Numbered from the stretch's first letter, positions 34,410 through 44,170 are shown. The stretch is 64,000 nt of DNA from Xenorhabdus ehlersii (GCF_003610465.1 NZ_RAQI01000005.1:1-64000), one strand, 5' to 3'. The notes: generated by a model from the letters alone, not told the origin. Program-made: numbers and translations.

Positions 34410-35220
34410 GAAATTATCATTCCTATGAAATCAGAGAGATAAATTGTAAATAGCAAGGTATTTAAGTTAATCGAATACAACAAAACATTAGTATTTTTTA
34501 AACATAATTAACTAAATACCAGATTAATTTAATTGGAATAACACAAATAAAAAAATTGCTGCTTATTTTTGTCTTGTTTTTAATGAAAATGCTAATTGAA
34601 ATCGTATAAATACGTGTTATGTGATTCTGATACACAGAATGAGGCAATCATAAATAGAATTCCATATATAAAAACAGCTCTATTGAACTTTACAACTAAT
34701 CATTTGGCCTGGTTTGTTTTTTAGTTTTTTATTCTTTTAAAAACTCTTTTAAGTGTATTGGGTTTGTATTTTTACTGCATTTAGTGGAAAAAGTAAATGA
34801 TTTATCTAAGTTGTTTAGATAATGCCTTATTATTGATTGAAAATTAACTTTTATTTGGAGTTTTTGAAATAATATTTTAATTTTTTATCTATTATTGGAT
34901 TTTTATTCTAAGTTACTGCGTTTTTTGGATGAAAAATGAGAAATACTGAGGGTGATCAAGAGATAATGTTTGAAATAACATTAGGTTAAAGGAAGGGTTT
35001 TCGTTAACTTAATAACATTGGTTATAGTTTTCATTGTTTATTATATCTTTATTTGGATTGAATTGATTGGTCGTTTTTTGTTCTGTTTGTAAAGTTTAAT
35101 TAAATAGATATTTTTCATGATTAATTATGTATGGAATCATCATTAAAAGGATTATTTAATGAATGCTCCTGCTAATCCTAATTAAAAACATGTGGATTTT
35201 ATTCATAGATTGCCACAAAA
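34410..35220. other. 811 bp of AT-rich DNA with no supportable gene
   Basis: Very AT-rich, with many poly-T tracts and no long frame. Near the right end a micro-ORF, MNAPANPN (35159-35185), has an AAAAGGA upstream and may be the severed start of a lost gene. Fimbrial-type recombinases often lie next to their invertible promoter, so this is where a switch could sit, but no matched repeats were recognised by eye. Confidence 0.5.
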
Positions 35221-35535
35221 TCATCTTAATATTATTATCATATGGAAGATGTAAAAATTAAAAATCTTTATTGTACTGTTGATGATTTCCAGCTCTTCAT
35301 TATTAGATATCGCCACGCCAAGTAATAAAGAGGATTTGTTTATTGGTTTAATAAAAGATACCTGACGATGATTAACATTACTCATTCTTGTTATTTCATG
35401 CTCAAAGGAAAAAATCAAGATCCCATTTTTATGACCCGTTTGATATTTATTACCTATGGAATCAAAGGTAGAGCAACCCGCAGATATCAAACCTTGTTTC
35501 TTCCCTTTCATCGTTGCATATATTAAATTAGCCAC
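35221..35535 (-). pseudogene. Truncated Hcp-family type VI secretion protein
   Basis: A 104-aa frame. Its first 80 or so residues are clearly Hcp: MANLIYATMKGKKQGLISAG, FDSIGNKYQTGHKNG, VSFIKPINKSSLLLGVAISN. Complete Hcp proteins are about 160-170 aa; here the frame diverges after NEEL and stops, losing the second half of the beta-barrel needed for a hexameric ring. The GTG start has a good AAAGGAGA site, so it may still be expressed. No other type VI genes are present. It is most likely a decayed orphan hcp copy. Confidence 0.75.
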
Positions 35536-36113
35536 ACAATCTCCTTTAGACTAATATAGTATTCCTATTGTAAATAGAATTAATGATACAAAATAATCTT
35601 ACTATAATGGGATCTAAAAAAATTAACCGGCTAATTTAATTTGTTTATCCTCTTAAGGTAATATCATCGGTAAGAGAAATATCATCAATCATACAGTCCC
35701 CTCGGCAGCTCGCTTAAAACTGCGAGTTTTATATCAGAACCAGATAGTTCCACAGCATGGACAATAATTCTGGATGCGGCCATTGTCAATACTGCAGGAT
35801 TACCCTGCAAATGAAAGTCGGAAAGTTCACGGGTGTTAGGTTGTATAAGCCACTGTTCATTTCGTCCTATGAATGCAGGGTATGTACGATTTTTTCCGTT
35901 TTATCAGACGACCCCAAAATTAGTACGACAAAATTTTGGACTATTCCGGCTTACAACCCCTACACGTAAGTTGCTGTTCAAATGCTTCCGCTAGTCCTGA
36001 ATAAGTGCAGTAGATTTTGTAGGGAGTTGATTAGTTGAATGCGCCTTATATCTCCTAACAGAAAGATGAGAATTTAGGGCGCACTGGGTAAACCTTAATA
36101 ATAAGCCCTTATA
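35536..36113. other. 578-bp stretch with only an unidentified coding fragment
   Basis: No gene could be assigned. On the minus strand 35685-35900 holds a 71-codon open frame without a start codon that reads like protein (NPAVLTMAASRIIVHAVELS, then LAVLSELPRG) and may be a gene relic. The plus strand has a 70-codon frame from 35757 with a CGHCQYC motif but no ribosome binding site. At most one of the two can be real. Confidence 0.4.
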
Positions 36114-37439
36114 TCAGGAGAAGGCCAGGAAAGGGGAAATACATAGCAAGATCCCAGTAAAGATGATCAAGATGAGCGATACCCCTTTGTAATAGCGCAG
36201 GCCAGGGATCTTGTAGACCAAATAAGCCGGAATAAGGCAGCCAACGATGCCAAATATTGGGCTACAAATAGAAGTAAAACTTAAGACTGGAGCATTCAGG
36301 AGGATCGCGCTCCATGCCAATAAGATGGCAAAAACCATGATGCCTTTTTGTACCCACTTTTCATTGATCTTTTCGGCAGGTACCAGGCGACTAAGAATAT
36401 TCATGGCAATGCCTTGGCTGGCTTCGCGAAACCCAAGGTAAACACCAAAAAATGCAGTCATCACAGCAAAGACATTGAGCATGATACTGACGGCAATAAC
36501 CCAACCGCCGGGAAAGAATTGGGCGGCAATTGCTAATGCTGAAATATTCTGTTCATAGGCTTTGAGTGCTTCGTCATGTCCCATTGCCAGCGTAAAAGAG
36601 ATGGCATAGAAAAATACCGTACAAAACAGGATACCAAAGGCAATGTTCATAGCTCGCAGTGCCTTGTGACGGGCAACTTCACGGTTTTTCTCCCGATTGC
36701 GATAAGAAATCACCATTGGGCTAAGTGTTTGGATAAACAGGATGGACGTGAGCGTAAAAGGTAACGTGATGATGGCTTGTTTGATCAATAGCCCTAGAGG
36801 AGGCAATGCCCCGATATTGTAAAGATGCCACATACCGATCATGGAAAATCCTAATGCCGCGATAACAAATAACTTTGTTATGACCATCAGACTGGATATT
36901 TTGAACAGTAATTGTTCACCACGGGAAGAGATGGCGACTAATACACAGATTAATACCAATCCATAAAGCGGATTTTTCGACATTAATTCATCGGTGACCC
37001 CAAATGTTTGCAGGTAAGAAGCACTATCATTGGTTATCGCGGTGGAATAAACAAACATCCAGATCACCAGCATAATAAAGTAGAGTATTCCTAACAGAAT
37101 GCCCCAATTTTTACCAAGATAACCACTGATAACACTAGGATAATCTTTGCATTCTGGTGACTCTGCAAGGGTATTGATGAAGAGCCGCTGAAAGAGATAC
37201 ATGGCAGGATAACCAATAATGGAAGAGAGCAGGAAAACCCACAATCCCATCAATCCAACCTGAACAGGCAAGAAAACAATTCCGGCCCCGATTGCCATGC
37301 CGATACTCATAATGACCCAGCCAGTATCGGTATGGTCGAATTTTATTGCTTTTTTCCACTCCTCCTCCGTCATGTTGGCGCGTTTGGCCGATGGAGATAA
37401 CAGTGGCGTGACATCATTGTTTTTTGTTGCTGTTTTCAT
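36114..37439 (-). CDS. YhjV-like amino acid transporter (SdaC/TdcC, HAAAP family)
   Basis: A 441-aa inner-membrane protein with about 11 hydrophobic segments. The first segment, TGWVIMSIGMAIGAGIVFLP, and the region PFTLTSILFIQTLSPMVISY are typical of the serine/threonine transporter family of SdaC, TdcC, YhaO and YhjV; overall it most resembles E. coli YhjV, whose substrate is uncertain. The N-terminal 35 residues are hydrophilic. It is transcribed alone, with its start facing a 532-bp gap. Confidence 0.82.
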   Translation of the reverse strand: MKTATKNNDVTPLLSPSAKRANMTEEEWKKAIKFDHTDTGWVIMSIGMAIGAGIVFLPVQVGLMGLWVFLLSSIIGYPAMYLFQRLFINTLAESPECKDYPSVISGYLGKNWGILLGILYFIMLVIWMFVYSTAITNDSASYLQTFGVTDELMSKNPLYGLVLICVLVAISSRGEQLLFKISSLMVITKLFVIAALGFSMIGMWHLYNIGALPPLGLLIKQAIITLPFTLTSILFIQTLSPMVISYRNREKNREVARHKALRAMNIAFGILFCTVFFYAISFTLAMGHDEALKAYEQNISALAIAAQFFPGGWVIAVSIMLNVFAVMTAFFGVYLGFREASQGIAMNILSRLVPAEKINEKWVQKGIMVFAILLAWSAILLNAPVLSFTSICSPIFGIVGCLIPAYLVYKIPGLRYYKGVSLILIIFTGILLCISPFLAFS

Positions 37440-37971
37440 ATCTTTTAGTAAGTGAATTATCGTGTGCTAATAGTCAATGATTTCAAGGAGAACAACTTCT
37501 TCATGAAGAAGAAATTGCAAAGGGAAACTGCGCAAAAAAGAAAATTGTCGAAAACACTTTGTCAGGATTAAATCCTTTTTATCGTTAATATTATGCTGTA
37601 GTTCAGGGGATTAATCTAGAATTTTTTACTAGTGAAAGGGGGGGATGCATAGTTTAATCCTGCTTTCCGATGAGAAATAAAGACAAATCAATACCTAATT
37701 GGTAAGCCTTATTTTACGATGGATTTGGGATTAATAAAAAAGAATAGAATCGTGTCATTGATAAAAATAAAATGGAAACAGCCCAATTTTTTTATTTTTA
37801 TTTCGTAACAGTCCTGAAATTAAATTATCAGATAAATACTTGGTGAATTATTTTTAATTCTTAATGAGAAAACTGTTCAAGTTACCATTGCACTTATTAG
37901 TTGAATCCACCTTTGATTGAAATTAAAATGCCACAAATAGACTTATGGCATTTTTTGTTGTTATTTTTTAA
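37440..37971. other. Intergenic region upstream of the YhjV-like gene
   Basis: 532 bp, AT-rich, no ORF of note. It should hold the promoter of the minus-strand transporter gene near 37440-37560. At the far end a terminator hairpin (37925-37956) serves the MATE gene. Confidence 0.6.
37925..37956. terminator. Terminator after the MATE exporter gene
   Basis: A 9-bp perfect stem AAAATGCCA/TGGCATTTT with a 12-nt loop and flanking A and T runs. It lies 16 nt past the stop of the minus-strand MATE gene. Confidence 0.75.
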
Positions 37972-39312
37972 TTAGACATCCAATCGCTTGGTTTGCCATC
38001 TTTTAGACTTCCAACGCCAAGAGTTCACTAACCCGCGGATCCACTCGTCGCAGAAGAACCCTATCCAGATCCCCAAGATCCCCATACCCATGGTAATACC
38101 CAAAAAATAACCGACGGGAATAGATATTCCCCACATACAAATCAACGCGGTATAGAGTGGAAAACGGGCATCACCAGAAGCACGTAGGGCATTGACCATC
38201 ACAATGTTGAAAGTACGTCCTGGTTCCAAAAAGACTGAGAGCAGGAACAAGGGTAACAGAAGTTCAACAATCTTTTGATCTTCCGTCATGACATAGAGAA
38301 GCGGTTCCCTGAAAATCCAGAACATTAAGACGATGCCTACAGTAACAATCACACCAATTCTCAGGCTTTTCAGCCCCCGAAGATAGGCATCTTCAAAACG
38401 CTTTGCCCCAACAAGGTGACCTACCATAATCTCATTGCCAATGCTGATAGAGATGCCAAACAACATAATGAACAGAGATAGCTGGAAGTACAGTGTTTGC
38501 GCGGCCAGAGACATTTCACCCATCAGGCCGATAAACGCCTGTGCAGTCATATATTGCAGGATCCACACCAAATTTTCACCTGCGGCGGGTAAGCCGATAT
38601 GCAGGATTTTGCCCAATATATTCTTAGACCAGTTCACGAACAATTTAGGCTCGAACTTGATCTTCAAACCACAAAACAGTAATCCGCAGAGCAAAATAAC
38701 AGCGACAGTACGACCAAATACCGTAGACCAAGCCACGCCTTCGAGTCCATATTGAGGCAATCCAAAGAATCCATACAGCACGATCATATTGCCGACAATG
38801 GTAAGCAGGTTGGCAATTAGCGTGACATACATGGCCGATTTTGACTTTCCATAAACCCGCATACAGGCTGCCAGAATAATCGAAATCGCTTCGGGTATCA
38901 GACAGATACCAAGAACATGCAGATAAGCGAACCCATCTTTCATCAGATTTTCGGGCAGGTTCATGATATGCAGGATCTTATAACCGAAGAACACCGTGAT
39001 CAGAGCACAACTGAAACCCAGCACAAAATTAAAAGCAATGGAAATGTGAATAGCCTGACTAGCCTTATCACGTCTCCCTGATCCCAAATATTGTGCAATG
39101 ACAACACTGCAACCTACGCTGATGAAGTTAAAAATTGTAATAAAGAGATCAAAAACATGATTACCCACTCCCATTGCAGCAAGATAAGCAGAAGAAATAT
39201 GGCTGACCATATACGTATTGATTAATAACGTCGCCATATGCAGAAAGATATCAATGAAAATCGGCCAACTTAACGAAAAAAGAGAGCGATTAACAACATC
39301 AGACTGATGCAT
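37972..39312 (-). CDS. MATE-family multidrug efflux transporter
   Basis: A 446-aa inner-membrane protein with 12 predicted membrane segments and two MatE repeats (about 12-210 and 235-420). Typical features are the N-terminal LSWPIFIDIFLHMATLLIN, ISVGCSVVIAQYLGSG, and in the second repeat IGLPAAGENLVWI and GNEIMVGHLVGA. It presumably exports cationic compounds with Na+ or H+, but the substrate is unknown. It ends in a basic tail. It is separated by about 160 bp from the afuB remnant and is transcribed alone. Confidence 0.88.
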   Translation of the reverse strand: MHQSDVVNRSLFSLSWPIFIDIFLHMATLLINTYMVSHISSAYLAAMGVGNHVFDLFITIFNFISVGCSVVIAQYLGSGRRDKASQAIHISIAFNFVLGFSCALITVFFGYKILHIMNLPENLMKDGFAYLHVLGICLIPEAISIILAACMRVYGKSKSAMYVTLIANLLTIVGNMIVLYGFFGLPQYGLEGVAWSTVFGRTVAVILLCGLLFCGLKIKFEPKLFVNWSKNILGKILHIGLPAAGENLVWILQYMTAQAFIGLMGEMSLAAQTLYFQLSLFIMLFGISISIGNEIMVGHLVGAKRFEDAYLRGLKSLRIGVIVTVGIVLMFWIFREPLLYVMTEDQKIVELLLPLFLLSVFLEPGRTFNIVMVNALRASGDARFPLYTALICMWGISIPVGYFLGITMGMGILGIWIGFFCDEWIRGLVNSWRWKSKRWQTKRLDV

Positions 39313-39474
39313 TAGTAAAACCTATTTATTAGAAGTGAAATGAATGGTCTTTTGCGGTGTGACATACCTAGAAAGCATAGCTGATTTTACAGGGTTTATT
39401 GATGATTTGATAGGCAGAACAAGCGATTTATGTTTTGGTTGCAGTTGAGTAGCATTAACTTGCAATAGCAGCGT

Positions 39475-39977
39475 TTATCCATGCCAGTCACCATCATCAA
39501 AGCTGTAAACCAATGCAGATAAAATAGCGGGACGTAAGAGTAGTAGCAGAATATGCAAAATTGTTTTCATTGAACCTGCTCGCAGGCTGAGAGAGGCCTC
39601 ATCCAGTGATTTATCAATTTGCCCAAGTCCTGCAATACCAGCTCGAATGCCAACGGGTACATTTCGCATCGTCATGGAGATGATGATAATGAATGCTGTA
39701 CCCGTGATATAGAATGGCGTGTTATTGAAAGCCAGGAGATAAGATATCCCTGTTACTGTACCGGGAACGGCAAAACAGAGCATGGTAGTGAACTCAATGA
39801 TTTTTTTGCCGCGGAATTGCTGTGTACCACGATATAGGCAATCAATAACCCGAAAATGGCGGTAATGGGGGTAGCAATGCCTGCATACAGTAATGTATCG
39901 GATGTACCTGAGCTTTGTGGATCTGCAAATTTTATTGTATTCATAATATAGAGTTGTTTTAATAGTGCAGTGTTCAA
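39475..39977 (-). pseudogene. Remnant of afuB, ABC transporter permease
   Basis: Two overlapping frames together encode one internal piece of a binding-protein-dependent permease. The upstream part reads IKFADPQSSGTSDTLLYAGI then FGLLIAYIVV. The downstream part reads MLCFAVPGTVTG, MRNVPVGIRAGIAGLGQIDK and SLDEASLSLRAGS (the EAA loop that contacts the ATPase). A one-base deletion near 39815-39818 breaks the frame, and both ends of the about 690-aa protein are missing. It matches AfuB, the permease of the AfuABC hexose-phosphate importer. It lies downstream of uhpC in the same orientation; afuA and afuC are gone. Confidence 0.75.
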
Positions 39978-40011
39978 TTTACTTGAACACTACAGGGAGG
40001 TAATTCTGTTA

Positions 40012-41319
40012 TCAGTATGTTTTATACTCTTTACTGACGTCAGTCATTAATATTGGCATCAGTAATAACCCCATCACAGCGGCTGCAAGAGTCAGCAAGG
40101 CAAACATGCCTGTCCAATCATAGTGGTCAATGATTTGGCTTAATGGCCAACCAGCAATTGCAGCACCATAATAGGCATACAATCCTAAATATCCAGTTAC
40201 CGTACCTGCCGCTTTTTTGTGGCAGTGTTCAGTTGCTGAAAGGCCAATTAACATCTGGGGACCAAATACAAAAAAACCAATACTAAAAATACAGAGAGAT
40301 AATAGTAAATAATTATTTATAGGAATTAACCAGAGCGCGGCCATAGAAAAGAAAAGACCGAGAGAAAATAGTAGAATCACTGGTGTACGTTGACTGCGAA
40401 ATAATAAGTCAGAGCCCCATCCAGCACAAAGAGCACCTAATAACCCTCCCAGTTCAAATAGTGATAGAGTGGCATTGGCATTCAGTAAATTAGCTCCATG
40501 TTTTTCTAATAACCATAAATTACCCCAGTCATTAATTGCGATCCTAATGAAATAGATGAGAATATAAGAAAAACCAAGGAGCCAGATGGTACGGTTGAAT
40601 AAAATGGTTTCCTTTAAGATTTTTATTATGGGCATGGGTAAAGACAACCGTTCTTGTCGTAGCTCCATAGTATCTTGTCGCCAATGCCCTACGCTAGGTA
40701 AACCATGTTCTTGTGGAATTCCCCGTATTCTCCGGCATAACCAAATGCCAAGCACAATGCTAATGAGTCCAGGAACGAATAATGCAGCGCGCCAACCATA
40801 ATAATTTGCTAAAAGTGCAGACAACAATGGCAGAAAAATACCACTTATATTGATGGATATATTCCAGCAGCCCCACCAGAAACCTCGCTCATTACGAGAA
40901 TACCAGTGAGTGAGAAGTCGAGCACATGTTGGCCATCCCCATCCCTGAAAAAAGCCATTCAATGTCCAGACAAATAGTAAGGAAGGCAGTGATAAGCAGA
41001 AGGTAAAAATAATATTCAGTACTCCTGTCATTAATAGCCCTACCCCCATGAACCAGCGATAACCAGTATGATCATGAAAAATGCCGGAAAAAAATTTTGA
41101 ACTGCCATAAGCAAGGTAAAATAAACTGGTTATCCATCCAATATCAGTTTTATTAAGAGCCAATTCCAGCTGCATGGTTGGCATAACTACATTTAAACTT
41201 TTGCGAGTTAGGTAGAATGTGGCATAGCCTATAATCATTGACATGAGCAAATGGCTTCGCCAATAACGATAATGTTGTGATATTTGCTCATGGCTGGTGC
41301 CTTGCATAAGTGCCTCCAT
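40012..41319 (-). CDS. uhpC: UhpC, membrane sensor/receptor for hexose phosphates
   Basis: A 435-aa major facilitator protein with 12 membrane segments. It is similar over its length to E. coli UhpC (439 aa): YRYWRSHLLMSMIIGYATFY, FFQGWGWPTCARLLTHWYSR, INDWGNLWLLEKHG and IGFFVFGPQMLIG are all close. UhpC senses external glucose-6-phosphate and signals through UhpB; it is related to the transporter UhpT, but position between uhpB and a transporter remnant supports the receptor role. Start 41319 or ATG 41307. It lies 54 nt after uhpB. Confidence 0.88.
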   Translation of the reverse strand: MEALMQGTSHEQISQHYRYWRSHLLMSMIIGYATFYLTRKSLNVVMPTMQLELALNKTDIGWITSLFYLAYGSSKFFSGIFHDHTGYRWFMGVGLLMTGVLNIIFTFCLSLPSLLFVWTLNGFFQGWGWPTCARLLTHWYSRNERGFWWGCWNISINISGIFLPLLSALLANYYGWRAALFVPGLISIVLGIWLCRRIRGIPQEHGLPSVGHWRQDTMELRQERLSLPMPIIKILKETILFNRTIWLLGFSYILIYFIRIAINDWGNLWLLEKHGANLLNANATLSLFELGGLLGALCAGWGSDLLFRSQRTPVILLFSLGLFFSMAALWLIPINNYLLLSLCIFSIGFFVFGPQMLIGLSATEHCHKKAAGTVTGYLGLYAYYGAAIAGWPLSQIIDHYDWTGMFALLTLAAAVMGLLLMPILMTDVSKEYKTY

Positions 41320-41373
41320 AAAAAAGATACGAGTAGTCGTTGTTGCTTTAGTCGTCCCAAAGAGGATACTTTG

Positions 41374-42951
41374 TTATGCAGTATCACTACCTGAATCTAT
41401 TGGTAAATATATAATGACATGGGTTCCTTGTTGGATTTTGAGCCTCCAATGGCCTCCAAGCGCCCGGACACGTTCTTCAATACCCTTAAGCCCAAATCCC
41501 GTATTTTTTTTATCATCAATAATACCAATACCATTATCGCCAACCTGAAGTACGATTAAATTTCTTTTTTGCTTTAATGTAATGTTTATTTGGTTGGCGT
41601 TAGCATGTTTACTGATATTGTTCAGTAATTCTTGAATCAGCCTATAAAGTGTCAGAGTGATCGTGTTATCACTGGGAGTGTGTGGTAACTGGTAATCAAA
41701 ATGGCAGAAAATGTTTTGTTCTTCAAAAGCAAACTCATTTATTAAGTGATTAATTGATTGCTCAAGAGACATTTCGTCAAGTGCAGGTGGGCGAAGTTCA
41801 CGCAGCAGTTGACGAGTTGTTTGATGTATTTGTTGGGAGAGGTGATTAATCTGTTCGGCAGAGTTATGAGCTAATGCTAACGTTGAAGTTCGTTTTATTA
41901 GCATAGATTGAATTTGAATGGCAGTTATATTTTGTCCAATGGCATCATGAAGTTCTCTGGCAATATTTTTACGGATATCTTCTTCTGTATGTACTAATTT
42001 TTGCATCAAAATATGGCGTGTTGCTAACTCTTTTTCTAATCGTTCACGATAACGGTTTAAATTATTTGCCAACTGTTTTTGATAGGTTAGGCTACCTGCC
42101 AATTGTTGCTGGCGACTGATGGCAATACCAAGCCCTATCCCTAATAAAGCCTGAGTGGTTAAAAAAATCTCCAATTCCTGTAATTCGCTGAATGAACCAT
42201 TGAATTGACGGGCAGAAGTGACGAGTAAACTTCCTAACAATGCGGAGAGAACACCGCCTTGCCAACCATAATGATAAGCCATAAATATATTAGGAATAAA
42301 GACTAAAATTGATAGTAACCATTCTATTTCTGAGGATAGAAGATATTGGCCACTTATTCCCAGAAAACTAAACAGGAAACACCATATCAGCAAGGATATT
42401 CTTAATTGTGGATCGGGTATATCAGCTTTAGTATGCTGATTCTTCCAATATTTCTCATATAAATAAACATAAATCAGATAGATGAATGGGGAGAGTAAAA
42501 ATCCGCCAGTTAAGGAAGAGAGAAAAATAAAGCTGATTTGATCGGGCAACGAAAAGCTTAAAAACAAGATTTGTAAAAGGCTATTAATGATAACGCCTGC
42601 CAACAAGATAGAAAGCTGTTGCCAATAAAGAGAATAATTCCACCATATCTTTTGAATAGTTAGTGCAGTGATCACACTAATAAATGGTGAAAGCAGAATG
42701 ATTGGATATATAATAAGTTGCTCGCTTTTTAGCCATAGCAATATACTGGTTTCACTCATCAGAAGGATTGGAAGATAACGCCGCCCCAGTAAAATCATAA
42801 ATACTAAACGTATCCCTTGGGGTAAAAATAGTGTCGCCTGTAATCCACTATTGTGAAAATAAAAACTAATTACCCATAATGAAATCCAAATCAGTGAATA
42901 AAATAGACAGAGGAATAGTGATTGTAAAATGAAGAGAAATTTTTCATTCAT
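41374..42951 (-). CDS. uhpB: UhpB sensor histidine kinase
   Basis: A 525-aa membrane kinase. About eight hydrophobic segments (1-280, MASE1-like) are followed by a dimerisation and phosphoacceptor region with H335 in ARELHDAIGQNI, and an HATPase domain (ELLNNISKHANA; DNGIGI; GFGLKGIEERV). This is the HisKA_3 class that pairs with NarL-type regulators. It is slightly longer than E. coli UhpB (500 aa). It starts 7 nt after uhpA, so the two are co-transcribed. Confidence 0.9.
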   Translation of the reverse strand: MNEKFLFILQSLFLCLFYSLIWISLWVISFYFHNSGLQATLFLPQGIRLVFMILLGRRYLPILLMSETSILLWLKSEQLIIYPIILLSPFISVITALTIQKIWWNYSLYWQQLSILLAGVIINSLLQILFLSFSLPDQISFIFLSSLTGGFLLSPFIYLIYVYLYEKYWKNQHTKADIPDPQLRISLLIWCFLFSFLGISGQYLLSSEIEWLLSILVFIPNIFMAYHYGWQGGVLSALLGSLLVTSARQFNGSFSELQELEIFLTTQALLGIGLGIAISRQQQLAGSLTYQKQLANNLNRYRERLEKELATRHILMQKLVHTEEDIRKNIARELHDAIGQNITAIQIQSMLIKRTSTLALAHNSAEQINHLSQQIHQTTRQLLRELRPPALDEMSLEQSINHLINEFAFEEQNIFCHFDYQLPHTPSDNTITLTLYRLIQELLNNISKHANANQINITLKQKRNLIVLQVGDNGIGIIDDKKNTGFGLKGIEERVRALGGHWRLKIQQGTHVIIYLPIDSGSDTA

Positions 42952-42958
42952 TGATTGA

Positions 42959-43591
42959 TTAACTCGTCATAATGATTTGATTCTTGAGGGCATAATGAAC
43001 TAGATCAATAGTAGTATTACATTGTAATTTATCTAAAATTCTGGCTCGATGAACATGAACTGTATTGTGACTAAGTTCAAGTTGCTCAGCAATCACTTTT
43101 ACACTGCTCCCATTGACTAATAAGGTAAAAATTTCTCTTTCTCTTGGTGTCAGAGCGTGTAGTGCTGTAATTTCTTGAGGTTTTTGGCGAAGTGCTTTCA
43201 GTGCATGAGCACAAAGATAAATGTTTCCTTGATGGACTAACCGGACGGCTTGTACTAATTCCTCTGGCCCACAAAATTTTGTCAAATAACCTCGCGCACC
43301 TGAATCTAGCGCACTTTGTACAAGCGCAGCAGTGTCATAAATACTTAACATGATCGTACGAAAATTTGGGCCGGTGGGACGAAGCCGGGTCAGAAGTTGT
43401 AGGCCACTTTCGTTGGGCATGGAGATATCCATGATGACGATATCAATCGTTTTTCTTAGTAAATCCGGCCATGCTTCATCGGCACTGCTGTATTGACCAA
43501 CGATTATAATATCATCTTCAAGTGTCAATAATTGGGCAAAACCTGAACGGACAACAACATGATCATCAATGAGAGCAATTTTTATAGTCAT
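42959..43591 (-). CDS. uhpA: UhpA response regulator
   Basis: A 210-aa NarL/FixJ-type regulator. The receiver domain has D10 and the phosphorylated D55 (IVIMDISMPN), and the C-terminal LuxR-type helix-turn-helix is LTPREREIFTLLVNG then LSHNTVHVHRARIL. It activates sugar-phosphate transport genes when phosphorylated by UhpB. No uhpT is visible in this window, and the adjacent afu transporter is a wreck, so its present target is unknown. Confidence 0.9.
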   Translation of the reverse strand: MTIKIALIDDHVVVRSGFAQLLTLEDDIIIVGQYSSADEAWPDLLRKTIDIVIMDISMPNESGLQLLTRLRPTGPNFRTIMLSIYDTAALVQSALDSGARGYLTKFCGPEELVQAVRLVHQGNIYLCAHALKALRQKPQEITALHALTPREREIFTLLVNGSSVKVIAEQLELSHNTVHVHRARILDKLQCNTTIDLVHYALKNQIIMTS

Positions 43592-43987
43592 TTTTATTGT
43601 ATGTTGTAGGGAGTTTTATTATAAATCATTTAGATATCATAATGTTCATAAAATAAAATTCATGCAAATAAATAAACTAAATTTGTTAGTTAGATAACAA
43701 AATTTATTTTAAGGCAGCTAAATCATATCGATTTCAATTGGTTATTATTATTTCCATTTCTATACCTCCATATCGTAATGATGAATTCTGTTTTTATTAA
43801 TTCTCAATAACAAAATAAAAATATTTATTGATATTAAATAGTGTTTTTTCTTTATTAAATGAAACTGGTGGGTTTAATAAAGAAATTACACTGTTATTTT
43901 ATATATTTTCATTATTATATTTCATGTGTTATTTTATGGTGAATGATATGAAAAAAATTTTACCATAATCCCTTTGTAGGGGGAATT
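43592..43987. other. AT-rich intergenic region upstream of uhpA
   Basis: About 400 bp of very AT-rich DNA. It must contain the minus-strand uhpA promoter. No gene, repeat or clear operator could be recognised. Confidence 0.5.
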
Positions 43988-44170
43988 ATGCTAGATTCTC
44001 CTATAAAAAATATTGGATATTTTTCTATATAGGAAGCGATATTATTGCATCATCAGATATGCTTTATTGTTTTTCCTGGCGTTGATCATGGAGCCGCCCT
44101 TGATTATTTGAAAACAATTTATGGCGCTAAAATTATCACAAGCACTGAGTTAGGTGTGCCGTCAAAATAA
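43988..44170 (+). pseudogene. Small ORF of unknown function interrupted by an in-frame TAG
   Basis: ATG 43988 has a strong AGGGGG site 7 nt upstream. The frame encodes MLDSPIKNIGYFSI, then TAG at 44030, then continues open for 45 codons (ICFIVFPGVDHGAALDYLKT, then IYGAKIITSTELGVPSK) to TAA 44168. The protein-like second part and the good ribosome binding site suggest a short gene or gene end broken by one amber mutation. I do not recognise the family. A restart at TTG 44045, preceded by AGGAAG, is conceivable. Confidence 0.4.

Noticed and set aside
35757..35969. 70-codon plus-strand ORF with CGHCQYC motif as a zinc-binding protein
   Set aside because: It has no ribosome binding site, no recognisable family, and overlaps a more protein-like frame on the other strand.
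39961..39995. GTGTTCAA/TTGAACAC palindrome after uhpC as a terminator or operator
   Set aside because: No T run follows on the minus strand and the position after the uhpC stop makes an operator unlikely; function cannot be argued from sequence alone.
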